A DNA stretch of 64,000 nucleotides from Gammaproteobacteria bacterium (GCA_018825305.1 JAHJEO010000017.1:1-64000), one strand, 5' to 3'; positions 36,381 to 47,080 are shown, counted from the stretch's first letter. The notes: generated from the sequence alone by a model not told the origin. Numbers and translations: made by a program.

Positions 36381-38354
36381 TCAGTCGTCGTCATCGTCGC
36401 TGCTGCTGACGATGGGGTGGTCGCTTTCGTCCCAGCGCCTCTTCTCGAAGCCGGTAAGCTGGGCGCGGGTGAATAGCGGAAAGGCGGCGAGCGCCAGCAG
36501 GAGCAGCACCAGTGATGACAGCCGCGGCCCCGGTCGGTTGACCTTGAGCGTGCCATAGACGGGCTGCGCGCGCGGATCCATCTCGTGCTCGACAGCCAGC
36601 AGGTAGGTACCTGCCGGCACATCGCCGAAATAGAACTCGTCGCTGGCGGAGCCTTCGCTCCATGATTCGCCGCCGTCGACGCCGGAATAGCGGCTGACCT
36701 CGCGGCTGGCCTGCCAGGCCTGACCCGTATCCTTGTTGACCAGGGTGAGGCCCAGTGCCACCCAGTTGTTGTTGGCGGTGGTGTCGTTGACCACCTCAAT
36801 GCGCGGCGTGTCGCCCGGCACCTTGAACTCGGCGGTGACCAGGGTGTCGTCCTGGGTAGTCGCGGGCGTCGTACCTGCCGCAGCACCGGGGCCGTATTGC
36901 TGCAGCGCCGTGTTCGAGACAACAGGACTGAAGGCAACGTTCTGCTGGTGTAATGTTCCGCTTGGCCCGAGCATGAGTATCAGCACGTGCACGGCCAGGG
37001 CGAGGCCGGCGAACTGCCAGAAACGTCGGCAAAGGCTGCGGTGCCGCTCCAGGTGCGGATTGGACTGATTGGCGAACACACCCTTGGGATCGGGCAGCGC
37101 GGACTTGAGGCCGAAGGCGGTGGCGATTTCTTCCGGCTGGACGTAGTCGGCGACAGTCCAGGTTTCCTCATTGTTGGTGCGCTCGCGCGAAACCATGCGC
37201 GGCGGCGCGACGTAGTCGTCCACCGTGGCGACTTCGTCGATGCGCACACGCCACGGAAACTCGCCAATAACGTATTTGACGTAGGCCGTGTACCCCTGGA
37301 AGTGCCTGAAATTCTCGCCTTCGTACGTGACGTCGCCGATGGCACGCACCGCGCGGTTGGCGACGCGGGCAATATTCCAGTGGCCTTCATATTCGGTGAG
37401 CCAGAGCAGCGCATTGTCGCGGCCGAGGCAGACGTATTCGCCCCAGCAATATTCGACGCCTTCGGACTTCATGCAGCGCTGCATGAAGCCAATGACTTCA
37501 ATCTTTTCGTCACGCAGCGTGCCTTTGGAGCCCAGTGGCAGGCGCGGCTGCCTGACGGCGGCGACGGCCTTCGACAGCAGCGCCACCGTCTCGTGGCTGG
37601 TGTCGAGCACGGCGCCGCAACTGGCGCAACCCACGGACTCGATCTTGTCGTGGCCCACGGTGAGCGGCGCAGCGCACGAGGGGCAATTGAAGGCGCGTGC
37701 CTTGACGTTGATCGCGGGGATCGGGATGTTCTCGCGCAAGTTGGCCCAGCCCAGGCTCTTGAAGTCGACGCTATCGCCGACGAAGACCAGCGGCCGGTCC
37801 TCTCCCTCGCTGTAGTCGAAGGTGGCGAAGCCGCCGCTATCTGAGCGCAGGTCGGCCACCGGCGCGGGGTAGCCGGCACCGACGGTGAAGGGCAACTCAC
37901 CCTCGCCGGCAACGCATTCGGCGGTGAGGATATTGGTGACAGAAAAGGTGTTGCCGACGAGGGTGTGCTTCTGGCCGATGGCGAGGTCGGAAAATGCCGG
38001 CAAGGGATCGGTCACCCGCAGCGGCACCGACATCACGTACTCGCCGCCGGCTTCGGACAGCCAGCCGCTCTTGCCGTTGTCGAACAGCAGGTGCCACTCG
38101 TTCCACAGGCCCTGCTCATAGCGCAGCTGGATGCGCCCGATCAGGCCGAAATGCACGCCCTGCCAGCTACCCTCGGCGCCGCGCTGCAGCAGGCTGCGAT
38201 CCTCGATGAGCTCGGCCATCTTGCCGAGGTTCTCGATTTCCTCGCCGTTGCGGACCAGCGTGCTCTGGCAGTAGTCGCAGACCGCCAGGACGGACGCAAC
38301 CGACTTGAATTCGACCGTCGCCCCGCAGGATGGGCAGCGTGCGGTGCGCGCCAC
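36381..38354 (-). CDS. DUF4178 zinc-ribbon membrane protein
   Basis: 657 residues. Zinc ribbon 1 (CPSCGATV...CDYCQSTL) is at residues 8-31; a first DUF4178 unit (about 55-195) follows; ribbon 2 (CPSCAAPL...CASCGAVL) is near 224-248; a second DUF4178 unit spans about 265-410. A membrane helix (about 445-468), an external domain (470-605) and a second helix (about 610-630) come next. The tail is acidic and ends in five Asp. DUF4178 proteins commonly neighbour DUF350 and SpeE-like genes. Function unknown; a membrane scaffold is a reasonable guess. Confidence 0.85.
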   Translation of the reverse strand: MARTARCPSCGATVEFKSVASVLAVCDYCQSTLVRNGEEIENLGKMAELIEDRSLLQRGAEGSWQGVHFGLIGRIQLRYEQGLWNEWHLLFDNGKSGWLSEAGGEYVMSVPLRVTDPLPAFSDLAIGQKHTLVGNTFSVTNILTAECVAGEGELPFTVGAGYPAPVADLRSDSGGFATFDYSEGEDRPLVFVGDSVDFKSLGWANLRENIPIPAINVKARAFNCPSCAAPLTVGHDKIESVGCASCGAVLDTSHETVALLSKAVAAVRQPRLPLGSKGTLRDEKIEVIGFMQRCMKSEGVEYCWGEYVCLGRDNALLWLTEYEGHWNIARVANRAVRAIGDVTYEGENFRHFQGYTAYVKYVIGEFPWRVRIDEVATVDDYVAPPRMVSRERTNNEETWTVADYVQPEEIATAFGLKSALPDPKGVFANQSNPHLERHRSLCRRFWQFAGLALAVHVLILMLGPSGTLHQQNVAFSPVVSNTALQQYGPGAAAGTTPATTQDDTLVTAEFKVPGDTPRIEVVNDTTANNNWVALGLTLVNKDTGQAWQASREVSRYSGVDGGESWSEGSASDEFYFGDVPAGTYLLAVEHEMDPRAQPVYGTLKVNRPGPRLSSLVLLLLALAAFPLFTRAQLTGFEKRRWDESDHPIVSSSDDDDD

Positions 38355-38370
38355 GATCTATCTATCTCGG

Positions 38371-39414
38371 TTACGCGAGTTTTTTCATCAGCTCGGCCTT
38401 CTTCGCTTCGAACTCCGCCTGCGAAAGAATGCCCTTGCCGACCATGCCATGCAGCTTCTCTATGGTGGCGATGACTTCATCGGCGGAGACCGGCGCCGCT
38501 GGGGCAGAAGTCGGCGCTGTCGATGCGGCGACAGGCGGAGCGCCGGCCGGGTTGAGCGACTGCGCCATGCTGGCCGCCACCTGCTGGCCGACGCCGAAGC
38601 CGACGCCGACGCCGGCGCCGAGTCCGGCCAGGCCGCCCTCGTTCTGTGCCGCCAGCGGAATCGCCTCGGCGGTCTGGAACTGGGTGTAGCCCTGCATGCC
38701 GCCCATCATGTTCACGCCGATGCGCTTGTCGAGCATGGCCTGCAGTTCTTCGGGCAGCGAGATGTTCTGCACGTTGAGGCTGTCGAGCGCCAGGCCGTAG
38801 CTGGCGAACATCGGATCCATCACGGCCTTGAGCGCCTTGCCGAACTCGACCTGGTTCGAGGCCATGTCGATGAAGGCCACCCCGGATTCGCCGAAGATGT
38901 CCGCGATGTGGCCGACGATGGTGTTGCGCAACTGGCCTTCGAGTTCGTCGGCGGTGTAGCGCTCCAGCGTGCCGGAGATGGTGGTGTGGAACAGCTTGGG
39001 ATCGACGATGTGGAAGGCGTAGATGCCGAAGGCACGCAGCCGCACCATGCCGAAATCCTTGTCGCGGATGGTGACCGGATTGGGCGTGCCCCACTTGCGG
39101 TCGATCTTCTGCCGCGTGCTGAAGAAATAGACGTCGGACTTGAAGGGCGACTCGAACAGCTTGTCCCAGTTCTGCAGGTAGGTCAGCACCGGCAGCGTCT
39201 GGGTGGTGAGCTTGTACATGCCGGGGCCGAAGACGTCGGCCACCTTGCCCTCATTGACGAACACCGCCATCTGCGATTCGCGCACGGTGAGCGAGGCGCC
39301 GTACTGGATCTCGAACTCGGCCATGGGGAAACGCCAGGCCATGGTCTCGCCATCGTCCTCGGTCCACTGGATGATGTCGATGAACTGTTTTTTGATGAAA
39401 TCCATCAGTGCCAT
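38371..39414 (-). CDS. SPFH-domain protein with C-terminal SHOCT motif
   Basis: 347 residues from ATG 39414, preceded by GAGGA 7 nt away. An SPFH/band-7-like core (about 35-250, of the virion-core-protein type) has no N-terminal membrane helix. A glycine/alanine-rich linker (265-315) then leads to a short SHOCT-like helix pair (IEKLHGMVGKGILSQAEFEAKKAELMKKL). SPFH proteins oligomerise on membranes. It is the first gene of the polyamine block, 34 bp behind coaX and 16 bp before DUF4178. Confidence 0.88.
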   Translation of the reverse strand: MALMDFIKKQFIDIIQWTEDDGETMAWRFPMAEFEIQYGASLTVRESQMAVFVNEGKVADVFGPGMYKLTTQTLPVLTYLQNWDKLFESPFKSDVYFFSTRQKIDRKWGTPNPVTIRDKDFGMVRLRAFGIYAFHIVDPKLFHTTISGTLERYTADELEGQLRNTIVGHIADIFGESGVAFIDMASNQVEFGKALKAVMDPMFASYGLALDSLNVQNISLPEELQAMLDKRIGVNMMGGMQGYTQFQTAEAIPLAAQNEGGLAGLGAGVGVGFGVGQQVAASMAQSLNPAGAPPVAASTAPTSAPAAPVSADEVIATIEKLHGMVGKGILSQAEFEAKKAELMKKLA

Positions 39415-39448
39415 GGCGAGGTCCTCGCGGTGCGGAAGGGAAATACGA

Positions 39449-40177
39449 TCATAACGCAGCAGCAATGCGCGCGACACCTTCGAGCACGAGGTTGTCGATC
39501 ACGCGATGCTGCAGTTCGAGATGGGGCACCAGCATGGATGCCGCACCGCCGGAAAGGATTACGGAAAAATCATGCGTAGCGGTATCCACGCGGACGGCGC
39601 TGGCGGTACGGCGACTCATGCGTTCAATCGCCCCGAGCGTTGCCTCGACCGCGCCGCTGGCGATGGCATCGAAGGTATTGCGCGGCAGTTCGTGGTATTC
39701 GCCACGCGCCGGCGGCAAGTCGGCGGCGCTGTCGGCCAGCGCGGCGCGCATCAGGTCCAGCCCCGGCAGGATCAGGCCGCCCTGGAACTTGCCATCGGCA
39801 TCGAGCAGGTCGATGGTCGTCGCCGTGCCGCACATGACGACGACACAAGGTCCGGCGTACAGCGATCGGGCTCCGATCAGTGCCGCCCAGCGGTCGGCTC
39901 CCAGCTGATCGGGCGCGTCGTAACGATTGACGACGTCGCACTGCGCCGGCTGCGACCGCACCCAATCCACCCCGAGATCGAGGCGCTGCGCCAGCGCCTC
40001 GATGGCCGAGTCCCCCCGGCTGCCGGCGACGTTGCAGGCGACGATGCGCAGCGGCCGCTGCGGCAGTTCCAAAGCCGCGGCCTGCGCGTGGGCGAGCGCG
40101 CCGGTCGCGGCCCAGGCCGAACCGTCGCGCAGGCCCCACTTGAGGCGCGTATTGCCGGAGTCGATGCAGAGGATCAT
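39449..40177 (-). CDS. coaX: type III pantothenate kinase
   Basis: 242 residues from ATG 40177 (ATGA overlap with birA). The ASKHA-fold motifs are present: IDSGNTRLKWG at the N-terminus, the GADRWAALIGA motif, and CGTATTIDLL with the catalytic Asp region. It phosphorylates pantothenate in the first step of CoA synthesis; coaE in the same window supplies the last step. birA-coaX is a common betaproteobacterial pair. Confidence 0.94.
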   Translation of the reverse strand: MILCIDSGNTRLKWGLRDGSAWAATGALAHAQAAALELPQRPLRIVACNVAGSRGDSAIEALAQRLDLGVDWVRSQPAQCDVVNRYDAPDQLGADRWAALIGARSLYAGPCVVVMCGTATTIDLLDADGKFQGGLILPGLDLMRAALADSAADLPPARGEYHELPRNTFDAIASGAVEATLGAIERMSRRTASAVRVDTATHDFSVILSGGAASMLVPHLELQHRVIDNLVLEGVARIAAAL

Positions 40178-40947
40178 GTCAGTCGCAGCGACACGTCGCC
40201 AGAAAGAATGCGTTTCACGCCGCCCGCCGTTTCGAGCAACAAGGCGCCGTCGTCGGCAACGCCGGCGCAGATACCCTCGATCGGTTCGGTGTGGGGCGCC
40301 AGCACGCGCACGGGTCGGCCGGTCCATGCATGGCGGGAAAGCCATTCGTCGCGCAGCGCGGAGAAGCCCTCAAGCGCAAAACCGTCCAGCAAGGGCAGCA
40401 GTTCCGCCAGCACTGCCGCCAGCAGCGTGTTCGGGTCAATCTCGCCGTCGAGGGCCGCCGCAGTCGTGCGGACGTCGTCCGGCATGGATTCGGGCAGGCG
40501 CAGGTTGAGGCCGAGGCCGATCACCGCCGCCGCACCGGACAATTCGATCAGGATGCCGCCGAGCTTGCGGCCATCGCGCAGAATGTCGTTCGGCCACTTC
40601 AGCGCCGTGTCGCCAGCGCCGACTTTTTGCAGGGCGCGCACCACGGCGACACCGATCGTGAGCGACAGTCCGCTCAGATTCTGTCGGGCGACAAAGCGCC
40701 ACAGCAAGGAAAACGTCAGGCTGTCGCCGGGTGCCGCGATCCACTCGCGCCCCATGCGGCCACGGCCCGCCGTCTGGTGCTCGGCGACGACCACCGTACC
40801 GCCTGGCGCGCCACGCGCGGCACGCGCCATCGCCTCGGCATTGGTCGAACAGCATTCAGCCAGCACGTCGATATCGAATCGACATGCCGCGCCACCGAGA
40901 GCGGCGGCAATGGCGGGAACGGACAAGGAGCTTGGATGGTCGGCCAC
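40174..40947 (-). CDS. birA: biotin--[acetyl-CoA-carboxylase] ligase
   Basis: 257 residues. The biotinyl-AMP loop is TAGRGRMGREW, the catalytic-region motif is LKWPNDIL, and a small C-terminal SH3-like domain follows. There is no N-terminal winged-helix DNA-binding domain, so it is a ligase only and not a biotin-operon repressor. It is coupled to coaX by a 4-bp overlap. Confidence 0.94.
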   Translation of the reverse strand: MADHPSSLSVPAIAAALGGAACRFDIDVLAECCSTNAEAMARAARGAPGGTVVVAEHQTAGRGRMGREWIAAPGDSLTFSLLWRFVARQNLSGLSLTIGVAVVRALQKVGAGDTALKWPNDILRDGRKLGGILIELSGAAAVIGLGLNLRLPESMPDDVRTTAAALDGEIDPNTLLAAVLAELLPLLDGFALEGFSALRDEWLSRHAWTGRPVRVLAPHTEPIEGICAGVADDGALLLETAGGVKRILSGDVSLRLT

Positions 40948-40960
40948 GGTGGCCGAATTA

Positions 40961-42357
<1,397 letters not shown>

Positions 42358-42361
<4 letters not shown>

Positions 42362-43563
42362 GGTTCGGCCTTGCTTCCGTTGGTGATCGGCAGGCGGATG
42401 CTGAAACAGGTACGACCCGGTTTCGATTCGACCTCGATGCTGCCGTGATGCTGCTGAATGAAGCTCTGCGCCAAAGTCAGGCCGAGGCCGCTGCCGCCCT
42501 CTCGCCCGGAGACCAGCGGATAAAAAATCTTGTCGCGCATGTCCTCGGGTATGCCGGGGCCATTGTCGATCACCTGCAGTTCCAGCGCCAGGGGATAGCG
42601 TTTCTTGGCCAGGGTGACCTGGCGCACGACACGGGTGCGGAAGACGATTTCGCCCGCGCCCGCCCCGCCGCCGGGCCGCCCCAAGGCGGGATCGAACAAC
42701 GAACCGGAGGCGCCGGGCGCCGAACTATTCCCACCCCCGCCCGGGCGGGGGGCGGGGGGCGGGGGCCTTGTTATGGCTTGCGCGGCATTGCGCGCGATGT
42801 TCAGCACGGCCTGGATCAACTGTTCGCGGTCGCCGGTGATATCCGGCAATGAAAGGTCGTAGTCGCGCTGCACCTTGACTCCGGCGAACTCGGCGTGGAT
42901 GAGCCGCCGCACGCGTTCGAGCAGCTCGTGGACATTGGTCTGTGCCGGCTGCATGGCGCGATGCGACGACAGCAGGCGCCGCATCAGGTCCTGCAGGCGA
43001 TCGGACTCCTTGATGATGACCTGGGTGTATTCCTTCAGCTGCGCCGCGTCCGCATGGCTGGACAGCTCGTGTTCGAGCAGCTGCGCCGAGCCGCGGATGC
43101 CGCCGAGCGGGTTCTTGATCTCGTGGGCGAGATTGCGGATCAGCTCGCGGTTGGCCTGCTGCTGCACCGCCTCGCGCTCTTCGCGCGCAGCCCGCAACTG
43201 GTGGTCGATAGGACGAAATTCGAGCAGCAGGCGGGCGCGCTGCGCCTCTATCGGCGTCACCGTGCAGTCGAGATGCAAAACCACGGACTCGCTGCGCCTG
43301 AAGGGTACGTCGTGCCCCGTATAACTCCAGTTGTTGCCGAGCGCGTTGTCTAGTGCCTCGGTCAGGACGGCGGATGTGCCCAGCAACTGTGACAACGGCC
43401 GGCCGAGCCAGACGCGCTGGCTGGCGGAAAACAGGTTTTCCGCGGCCGGGTTGAAATGCCGGATCAGCAGTTGGCCGTCGAGCAGGATGACGGCCGAGGA
43501 CAACAGGTCCAGGCCCGCAAATTCGGCGCTGGATTGTTCATGGGTGCTCGTGCCGGAAATCAT
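42358..43563 (-). CDS. ntrB: nitrogen sensor kinase NtrB (NR(II)) with a Pro/Gly-rich insertion
   Basis: 401 residues: PAS domain (about 15-110), dimerisation/phosphorylation domain with the H box LAHEIKNPLGGIRG (His about 146), and an HATPase domain (N box NIARNAAQAI; G1 box DNGPGIPEDM). Between N box and G1 box (about residues 265-303) there is a low-complexity insertion of roughly 40 residues, rich in Pro, Gly, Ala and Ser, where NtrB proteins normally run straight on. The coding DNA there is extremely GC-skewed (42650-42775). It overlaps ntrC by 4 bp. Confidence 0.93.
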
Positions 43564-43593
43564 GCGAAATAACCAGCAAGAAGCACGCCACGC

Positions 43594-44052
43594 TTACTTG
43601 AGGTTGCCGATTTCCTTCTTGAGCGCCTCGACATTGCGCTCGTGCAGCTGCACGGTGTCCTGATAGGGCTTGAGCCGTTCCGGTGCCTTGGACTGGCCAC
43701 CGGCCGGAGCCTCCTGCTGCGCCAGCGTTTTTCTGGCGTCATCGAGGCTCTTCTGCTCGGTTGCCAGTTCCTGTTCGAGGATCACGCGTCGATCCCCGTC
43801 ACGGGCCTTTTGCTCGGTGGCGCCGACCTTGGGGAAATCGCCGGGCGTCGGCGCCTTCGGGTTGGCCTTGGGCGCGGAAAAGCTCGACACCGGCTGTTCG
43901 CGCGAGAGCACCGTGCAGTTCTTGGCGTTGCCCTTGTTGTTGGTATAGGTGGTGCGCCCCTCGGCATCGGCGCACTTGTAGAGCGTATCGGCAAGTACCG
44001 GGCCGGTGACGGCGGCCAGCGACAGCAGCAGCAGGGTGCGTAGGATCATCAT
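43594..44052 (-). CDS. DUF4124 periplasmic protein with coiled coil
   Basis: 152 residues. A Sec signal peptide (cleaved near VLA-DTLY, residue 22) precedes a DUF4124 motif (LYKCADAEGRTTYTNNKGNAKNC) and a charged helical C-terminal half (about 85-152) predicted as coiled coil. Function unknown. Its place between glnA and ntrB is conserved in betaproteobacteria, but no nitrogen role is established. Confidence 0.82.
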   Translation of the reverse strand: MMILRTLLLLSLAAVTGPVLADTLYKCADAEGRTTYTNNKGNAKNCTVLSREQPVSSFSAPKANPKAPTPGDFPKVGATEQKARDGDRRVILEQELATEQKSLDDARKTLAQQEAPAGGQSKAPERLKPYQDTVQLHERNVEALKKEIGNLK

Positions 44053-44111
44053 GGTGTCATGCGTAAGTGGGGTCGATCAATTGTAGGCGAGAAAACGTGG
44101 CACGTAGACGC

Positions 44112-44140
44112 AAAAAAGGACGGGCTAGGCCCGTCCTTTT
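44112..44140 (-). terminator. rho-independent terminator of glnA
   Basis: AAAAGGACGGGC (44114-44125) pairs perfectly with GCCCGTCCTTTT (44129-44140) around a 3-nt loop. On the minus strand a U6 tract follows. It lies 51 bp past the glnA stop and separates glnA from the DUF4124-ntrBC genes. Confidence 0.92.
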
Positions 44141-44190
44141 CCTAACGCTTCAGTCCGCCAAAGGTTACAGAGCGGACTTGGGCCGTGGAC

Positions 44191-45600
44191 TTAGAGCGAG
44201 AAATACATGTCGTACTCGACCGGGTGGGTCGTCATGCGGAACTTGTTGACTTCTTCCATCTTCAGCTCGATGAAGGCATCGAGGAAGTCGTTGGAGAATA
44301 CGCCGCCACGGGTGAGGAACTCGCGATCCTTGTCGAGATACTCGAGCGCCTGTTCCAGCGAGGAGCAGACGGTCGGGATCTTGGCATCCTCTTCCGGCGG
44401 CAGGTCGTAGAGGTTCTTGTCGGCGGGCTCGCCCGGGTGGATCTTGTTCTGCACGCCATCAAGGCCGGCCATCATCAGCGCGGTGAAGGCGAGGTAGGGG
44501 TTGGCGGTCGGATCCGGGAAGCGGGTCTCGATGCGGCGGGCCTTGTCGGAATGAACGAAGGGGATGCGGATCGAGGCGGAACGGTTGCGGGCCGAATAGG
44601 CCAGCTTGACCGGAGCTTCGAATCCGGGCACCAGGCGCTTGTAGCTGTTGGTGCCGGGGTTGGTGATGGCGTTGAGCGCGCGGGCGTGCTTGATGATGCC
44701 GCCAATGTAGTACAGCGCGAACTCGGACAGACCGGCATAGCCGTTGCCGGCGAACAGGTTCTTTCCATCCTTCCAGATCGACTGGTGCACGTGCATGCCG
44801 GAACCGTTGTCGCCGACGATGGGCTTGGGCATGAAGGTCGCGGTCTTGCCGTAGCTGTGGGCGACGTTATGCACGATGTATTTCAGCACCTGGGTCTGGT
44901 CGGCGCGGCGCACCAGGGTGTTGAAGACGGTGCCGATCTCGCACTGGCCCGCGGTGGCAACTTCGTGGTGATGCACCTCGACCGGCACGCCGCACTCTTC
45001 CAGCGCAATGCACATGGCGGCGCGGATGTCGTTGAGGCTGTCGACCGGGGGCACGGGGAAATAGCCGCCCTTGACCATGGGGCGATGGCCGGTGTTGCCG
45101 CCATCGAACTTCTCGGCGGTGGCCCAGGCGGCCTCTTCCGAGAACACCTTGCAGTAGGAACCCGACATGTCGACTTTCCACTCGACGCTGTCGAAGATGA
45201 AGAACTCGGGCTCGGGACCGAAGTAGGCGGTATCGCCCAGGCCGGTGGACTTGAGGTAGGCCTCGCCGCGCTTGGCGATGGAGCGCGGATCGCGGTCGTA
45301 GCCCTTGCCGTCGGCCGGCTCGACCACGTCGCAGGACAGCACCAGCGTGGTTTCGTCCATGAAAGGATCGATGTAGGCGGTGGTCGGATCCGGCATCAAC
45401 TGCATGTCGGAGGCCTGGATGCCCTTCCAGCCGGCGATCGACGAACCGTCGAAGGCATGGCCATCCTCGAACTTGTCGAGGCCGAAGGCGGAAATCGGCA
45501 CGCCAACGTGCTGCTCCTTGCCGCGGGTGTCGGTGAAGCGGAGGTCAACGAAGCGAACTTCACGCTCGGCAACCATCTTCATAATTTCTTGGGGCGTCAT
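44191..45600 (-). CDS. glnA: glutamine synthetase, type I
   Basis: 469 residues, the length of GSI-beta enzymes. The N-terminal motif FDGSSIAGW, metal/glutamate motifs ([23 protein letters not shown]) and the adenylylation site [10 protein letters not shown] with its Tyr are present, so it should be regulated by GlnE. It makes glutamine from glutamate and ammonia. A good AGGAGAG precedes the ATG. Upstream lie a sigma-54-like promoter and an NtrC site. Confidence 0.97.
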   Translation of the reverse strand: MTPQEIMKMVAEREVRFVDLRFTDTRGKEQHVGVPISAFGLDKFEDGHAFDGSSIAGWKGIQASDMQLMPDPTTAYIDPFMDETTLVLSCDVVEPADGKGYDRDPRSIAKRGEAYLKSTGLGDTAYFGPEPEFFIFDSVEWKVDMSGSYCKVFSEEAAWATAEKFDGGNTGHRPMVKGGYFPVPPVDSLNDIRAAMCIALEECGVPVEVHHHEVATAGQCEIGTVFNTLVRRADQTQVLKYIVHNVAHSYGKTATFMPKPIVGDNGSGMHVHQSIWKDGKNLFAGNGYAGLSEFALYYIGGIIKHARALNAITNPGTNSYKRLVPGFEAPVKLAYSARNRSASIRIPFVHSDKARRIETRFPDPTANPYLAFTALMMAGLDGVQNKIHPGEPADKNLYDLPPEEDAKIPTVCSSLEQALEYLDKDREFLTRGGVFSNDFLDAFIELKMEEVNKFRMTTHPVEYDMYFSL

Positions 45601-45682
45601 TTAAAGCTCTCCTGGCAGATATGAATCAGATGAATTCGGGGATCCGGGATGCGTGACCGGGAATCCGCTTCGCCGGGAAATT

Positions 45683-45698
45683 AGCAGGTAGCATGCCA
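45683..45698 (-). promoter_or_regulatory. candidate sigma-54 promoter of glnA
   Basis: The minus strand reads TGGCATGCTACCTGCT. It matches TGGCAC-N5-TTGCW with both invariant doublets correctly spaced and two other mismatches. Predicted start near 45672, leaving a leader of about 72 nt. Confidence 0.65.
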
Positions 45699-45791
45699 AG
45701 GATCGACGGCGAACAAAACATTGTGCCACAACAACTCCCGCCATTGCTGGGGTGCAGGCACATCCCCAGGTTGGTGCATCCGGGAAAAAAC

Positions 45792-45810
45792 TTGCACTAC
45801 TTTGGTGCAA
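45792..45810. promoter_or_regulatory. candidate NtrC binding site upstream of glnA
   Basis: TTGCACTACTTTGGTGCAA closely matches the E. coli glnA NtrC sites (dyad TGCAC-N7-GTGCA). It lies about 110 bp upstream of the sigma-54 candidate and overlaps the last codons of the cation efflux gene. A further half-site TGGTGCA is at 45772-45778. Confidence 0.75.
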
Positions 45811-46996
45811 CCCGCTGCAGCACGGTGACGGCCGCAAACCACGGGTCGGACCGGATGTTCCCGGAAAGTCGGCGCTGGCAGGACGCCGCGACGTCGGCAG
45901 ATCCTGGCGGGAGGGTCACCTCGGCCTCGACGCGGTTGCCCAGATAGTGCAGCACAACCCGCTCGGGTGGCGGGACGTCCTCGCCCAGCATCTGGCCCAG
46001 ATGGGAAAGCAGCACCGCGCGTTCGGGCAACTGGCGCGCCCCGCGTGCCGGGTCGAGATCCTTTTCGGCATCCACATGTACCAGCACGTCAAGCACCTCC
46101 GGGTGGTCCTTGAGCACGCGATCCCGGGCAGTCTCGGCGATGCGATGGCCCTCCGACACGCTGATCCTGCCATCGACCTGGATGTGGGCATCGACCAGCA
46201 CCTGATGCGCCATGCGCCGGGTGCGCAGTTCGTGCAGGTCGACCACGCCACGCGTGGCGGCGATGGTGGCCTTGATGCTCGCCACCTCCTCGGCCGAGAG
46301 TCCGGTGTCGATGAGTTCCTGCATCGCATCCCAGGCGAAGCCGACGCCGGCCTTGACGATCATGGCGCCGACGACGATTGCCGCCACCGCGTCCGCGAAG
46401 GGAAAGCCGAGCAGGCTGCCACCGACGCCGACCGCGACTACCAGCGAGGACAGCGCATCAGCCCGCGCATGCCAGGCATTGGCCACCAGCATCGGCGAGC
46501 GCAGCCGCTCGGCAACGCGCAGCATGTAGCGGAACAGACCCTCCTTGGCCAGCAGCGTGGCGATCGCCGCCCAGATCGCCGCCGCGCCCACCGGCGGCAG
46601 CCCGCCCAGATCCTGCAGGCGCCCGGCGGCCGAAACCAGGATGCCGCCGCCGGTAACCGCAAGCACGACCCCGAGCAGCAGCGACGCGGCTGTCTCGATG
46701 CGACCGTGGCCATACGGGTGCTCGTCGTCTGCCGCTTCCGCACCCTTGCGGTTGGCGTAGAGCACGAAAGCATCGGCGACAATGTCGGACAGCGTGTGCA
46801 TGGCGTCGGCGACCAGTGCGACCGAGTGGGCCAGCAGGCCGACGATGACCTGCATCGCCGTCAGCACGACGTTGACGCCGACGCTGACCCAGGTGATGCG
46901 CTGGCCCTCGCGGAAGCGCTCCGGGTCTACGTGGTTGGATTTTGGCGTGGCATCGCCATGACCATGACCGTGACCGTGACTGTGATTTCCGTGCAT
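45797..46996 (-). CDS. cation diffusion facilitator (zinc/iron efflux type)
   Basis: 399 residues. The N-terminus is histidine-rich (HGNHSHGHGHGHG), encoded by a degenerate hexanucleotide repeat. Six membrane helices follow with the metal-site pattern HTLSD in TM2 and HARAD in TM5, then a cytoplasmic dimerisation domain (about 230-310) and an extra C-terminal domain of about 80 residues beyond typical FieF. It exports divalent cations. Its 3' end overlaps the NtrC site of glnA. Confidence 0.9.
   Translation of the reverse strand: MHGNHSHGHGHGHGDATPKSNHVDPERFREGQRITWVSVGVNVVLTAMQVIVGLLAHSVALVADAMHTLSDIVADAFVLYANRKGAEAADDEHPYGHGRIETAASLLLGVVLAVTGGGILVSAAGRLQDLGGLPPVGAAAIWAAIATLLAKEGLFRYMLRVAERLRSPMLVANAWHARADALSSLVVAVGVGGSLLGFPFADAVAAIVVGAMIVKAGVGFAWDAMQELIDTGLSAEEVASIKATIAATRGVVDLHELRTRRMAHQVLVDAHIQVDGRISVSEGHRIAETARDRVLKDHPEVLDVLVHVDAEKDLDPARGARQLPERAVLLSHLGQMLGEDVPPPERVVLHYLGNRVEAEVTLPPGSADVAASCQRRLSGNIRSDPWFAAVTVLQRVAPK
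45863..45888. repeat. dispersed short repeat, diverged copy (in the cation efflux gene)
   Basis: Shares GAAAGTCGGCGCTGGC with the core and then diverges (AGGACGCCG). A weaker member or coincidence. Confidence 0.4.
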
Positions 46997-47080
46997 TCAG
47001 ACTCTGCCCCATCGCCGGATTGAGGAACTCGTTATACTCGCCAAGGTCAATCCGCGCCCCGAATTCTAACCGCCACCATC

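Noticed and set aside
40609-40638. Further match to the dispersed repeat (CAGCGCCGACTTTTT) in birA
   Set aside because: Shares only part of the core, and the codons fit a conserved stretch leading to LKWPND; chance similarity is likely. The same holds for 59617-59632 in aroB.
44185-45624. 479-codon plus-strand frame exactly opposite glnA
   Set aside because: Opposite strand of a highly conserved gene; GC-driven open frame.
45713-45728. Second sigma-54-like sequence, TGGCACAATGTTTTGT on the minus strand
   Set aside because: The -24 box is perfect but the -12 doublet GC is replaced by TG; the candidate at 45683-45698 keeps both doublets.
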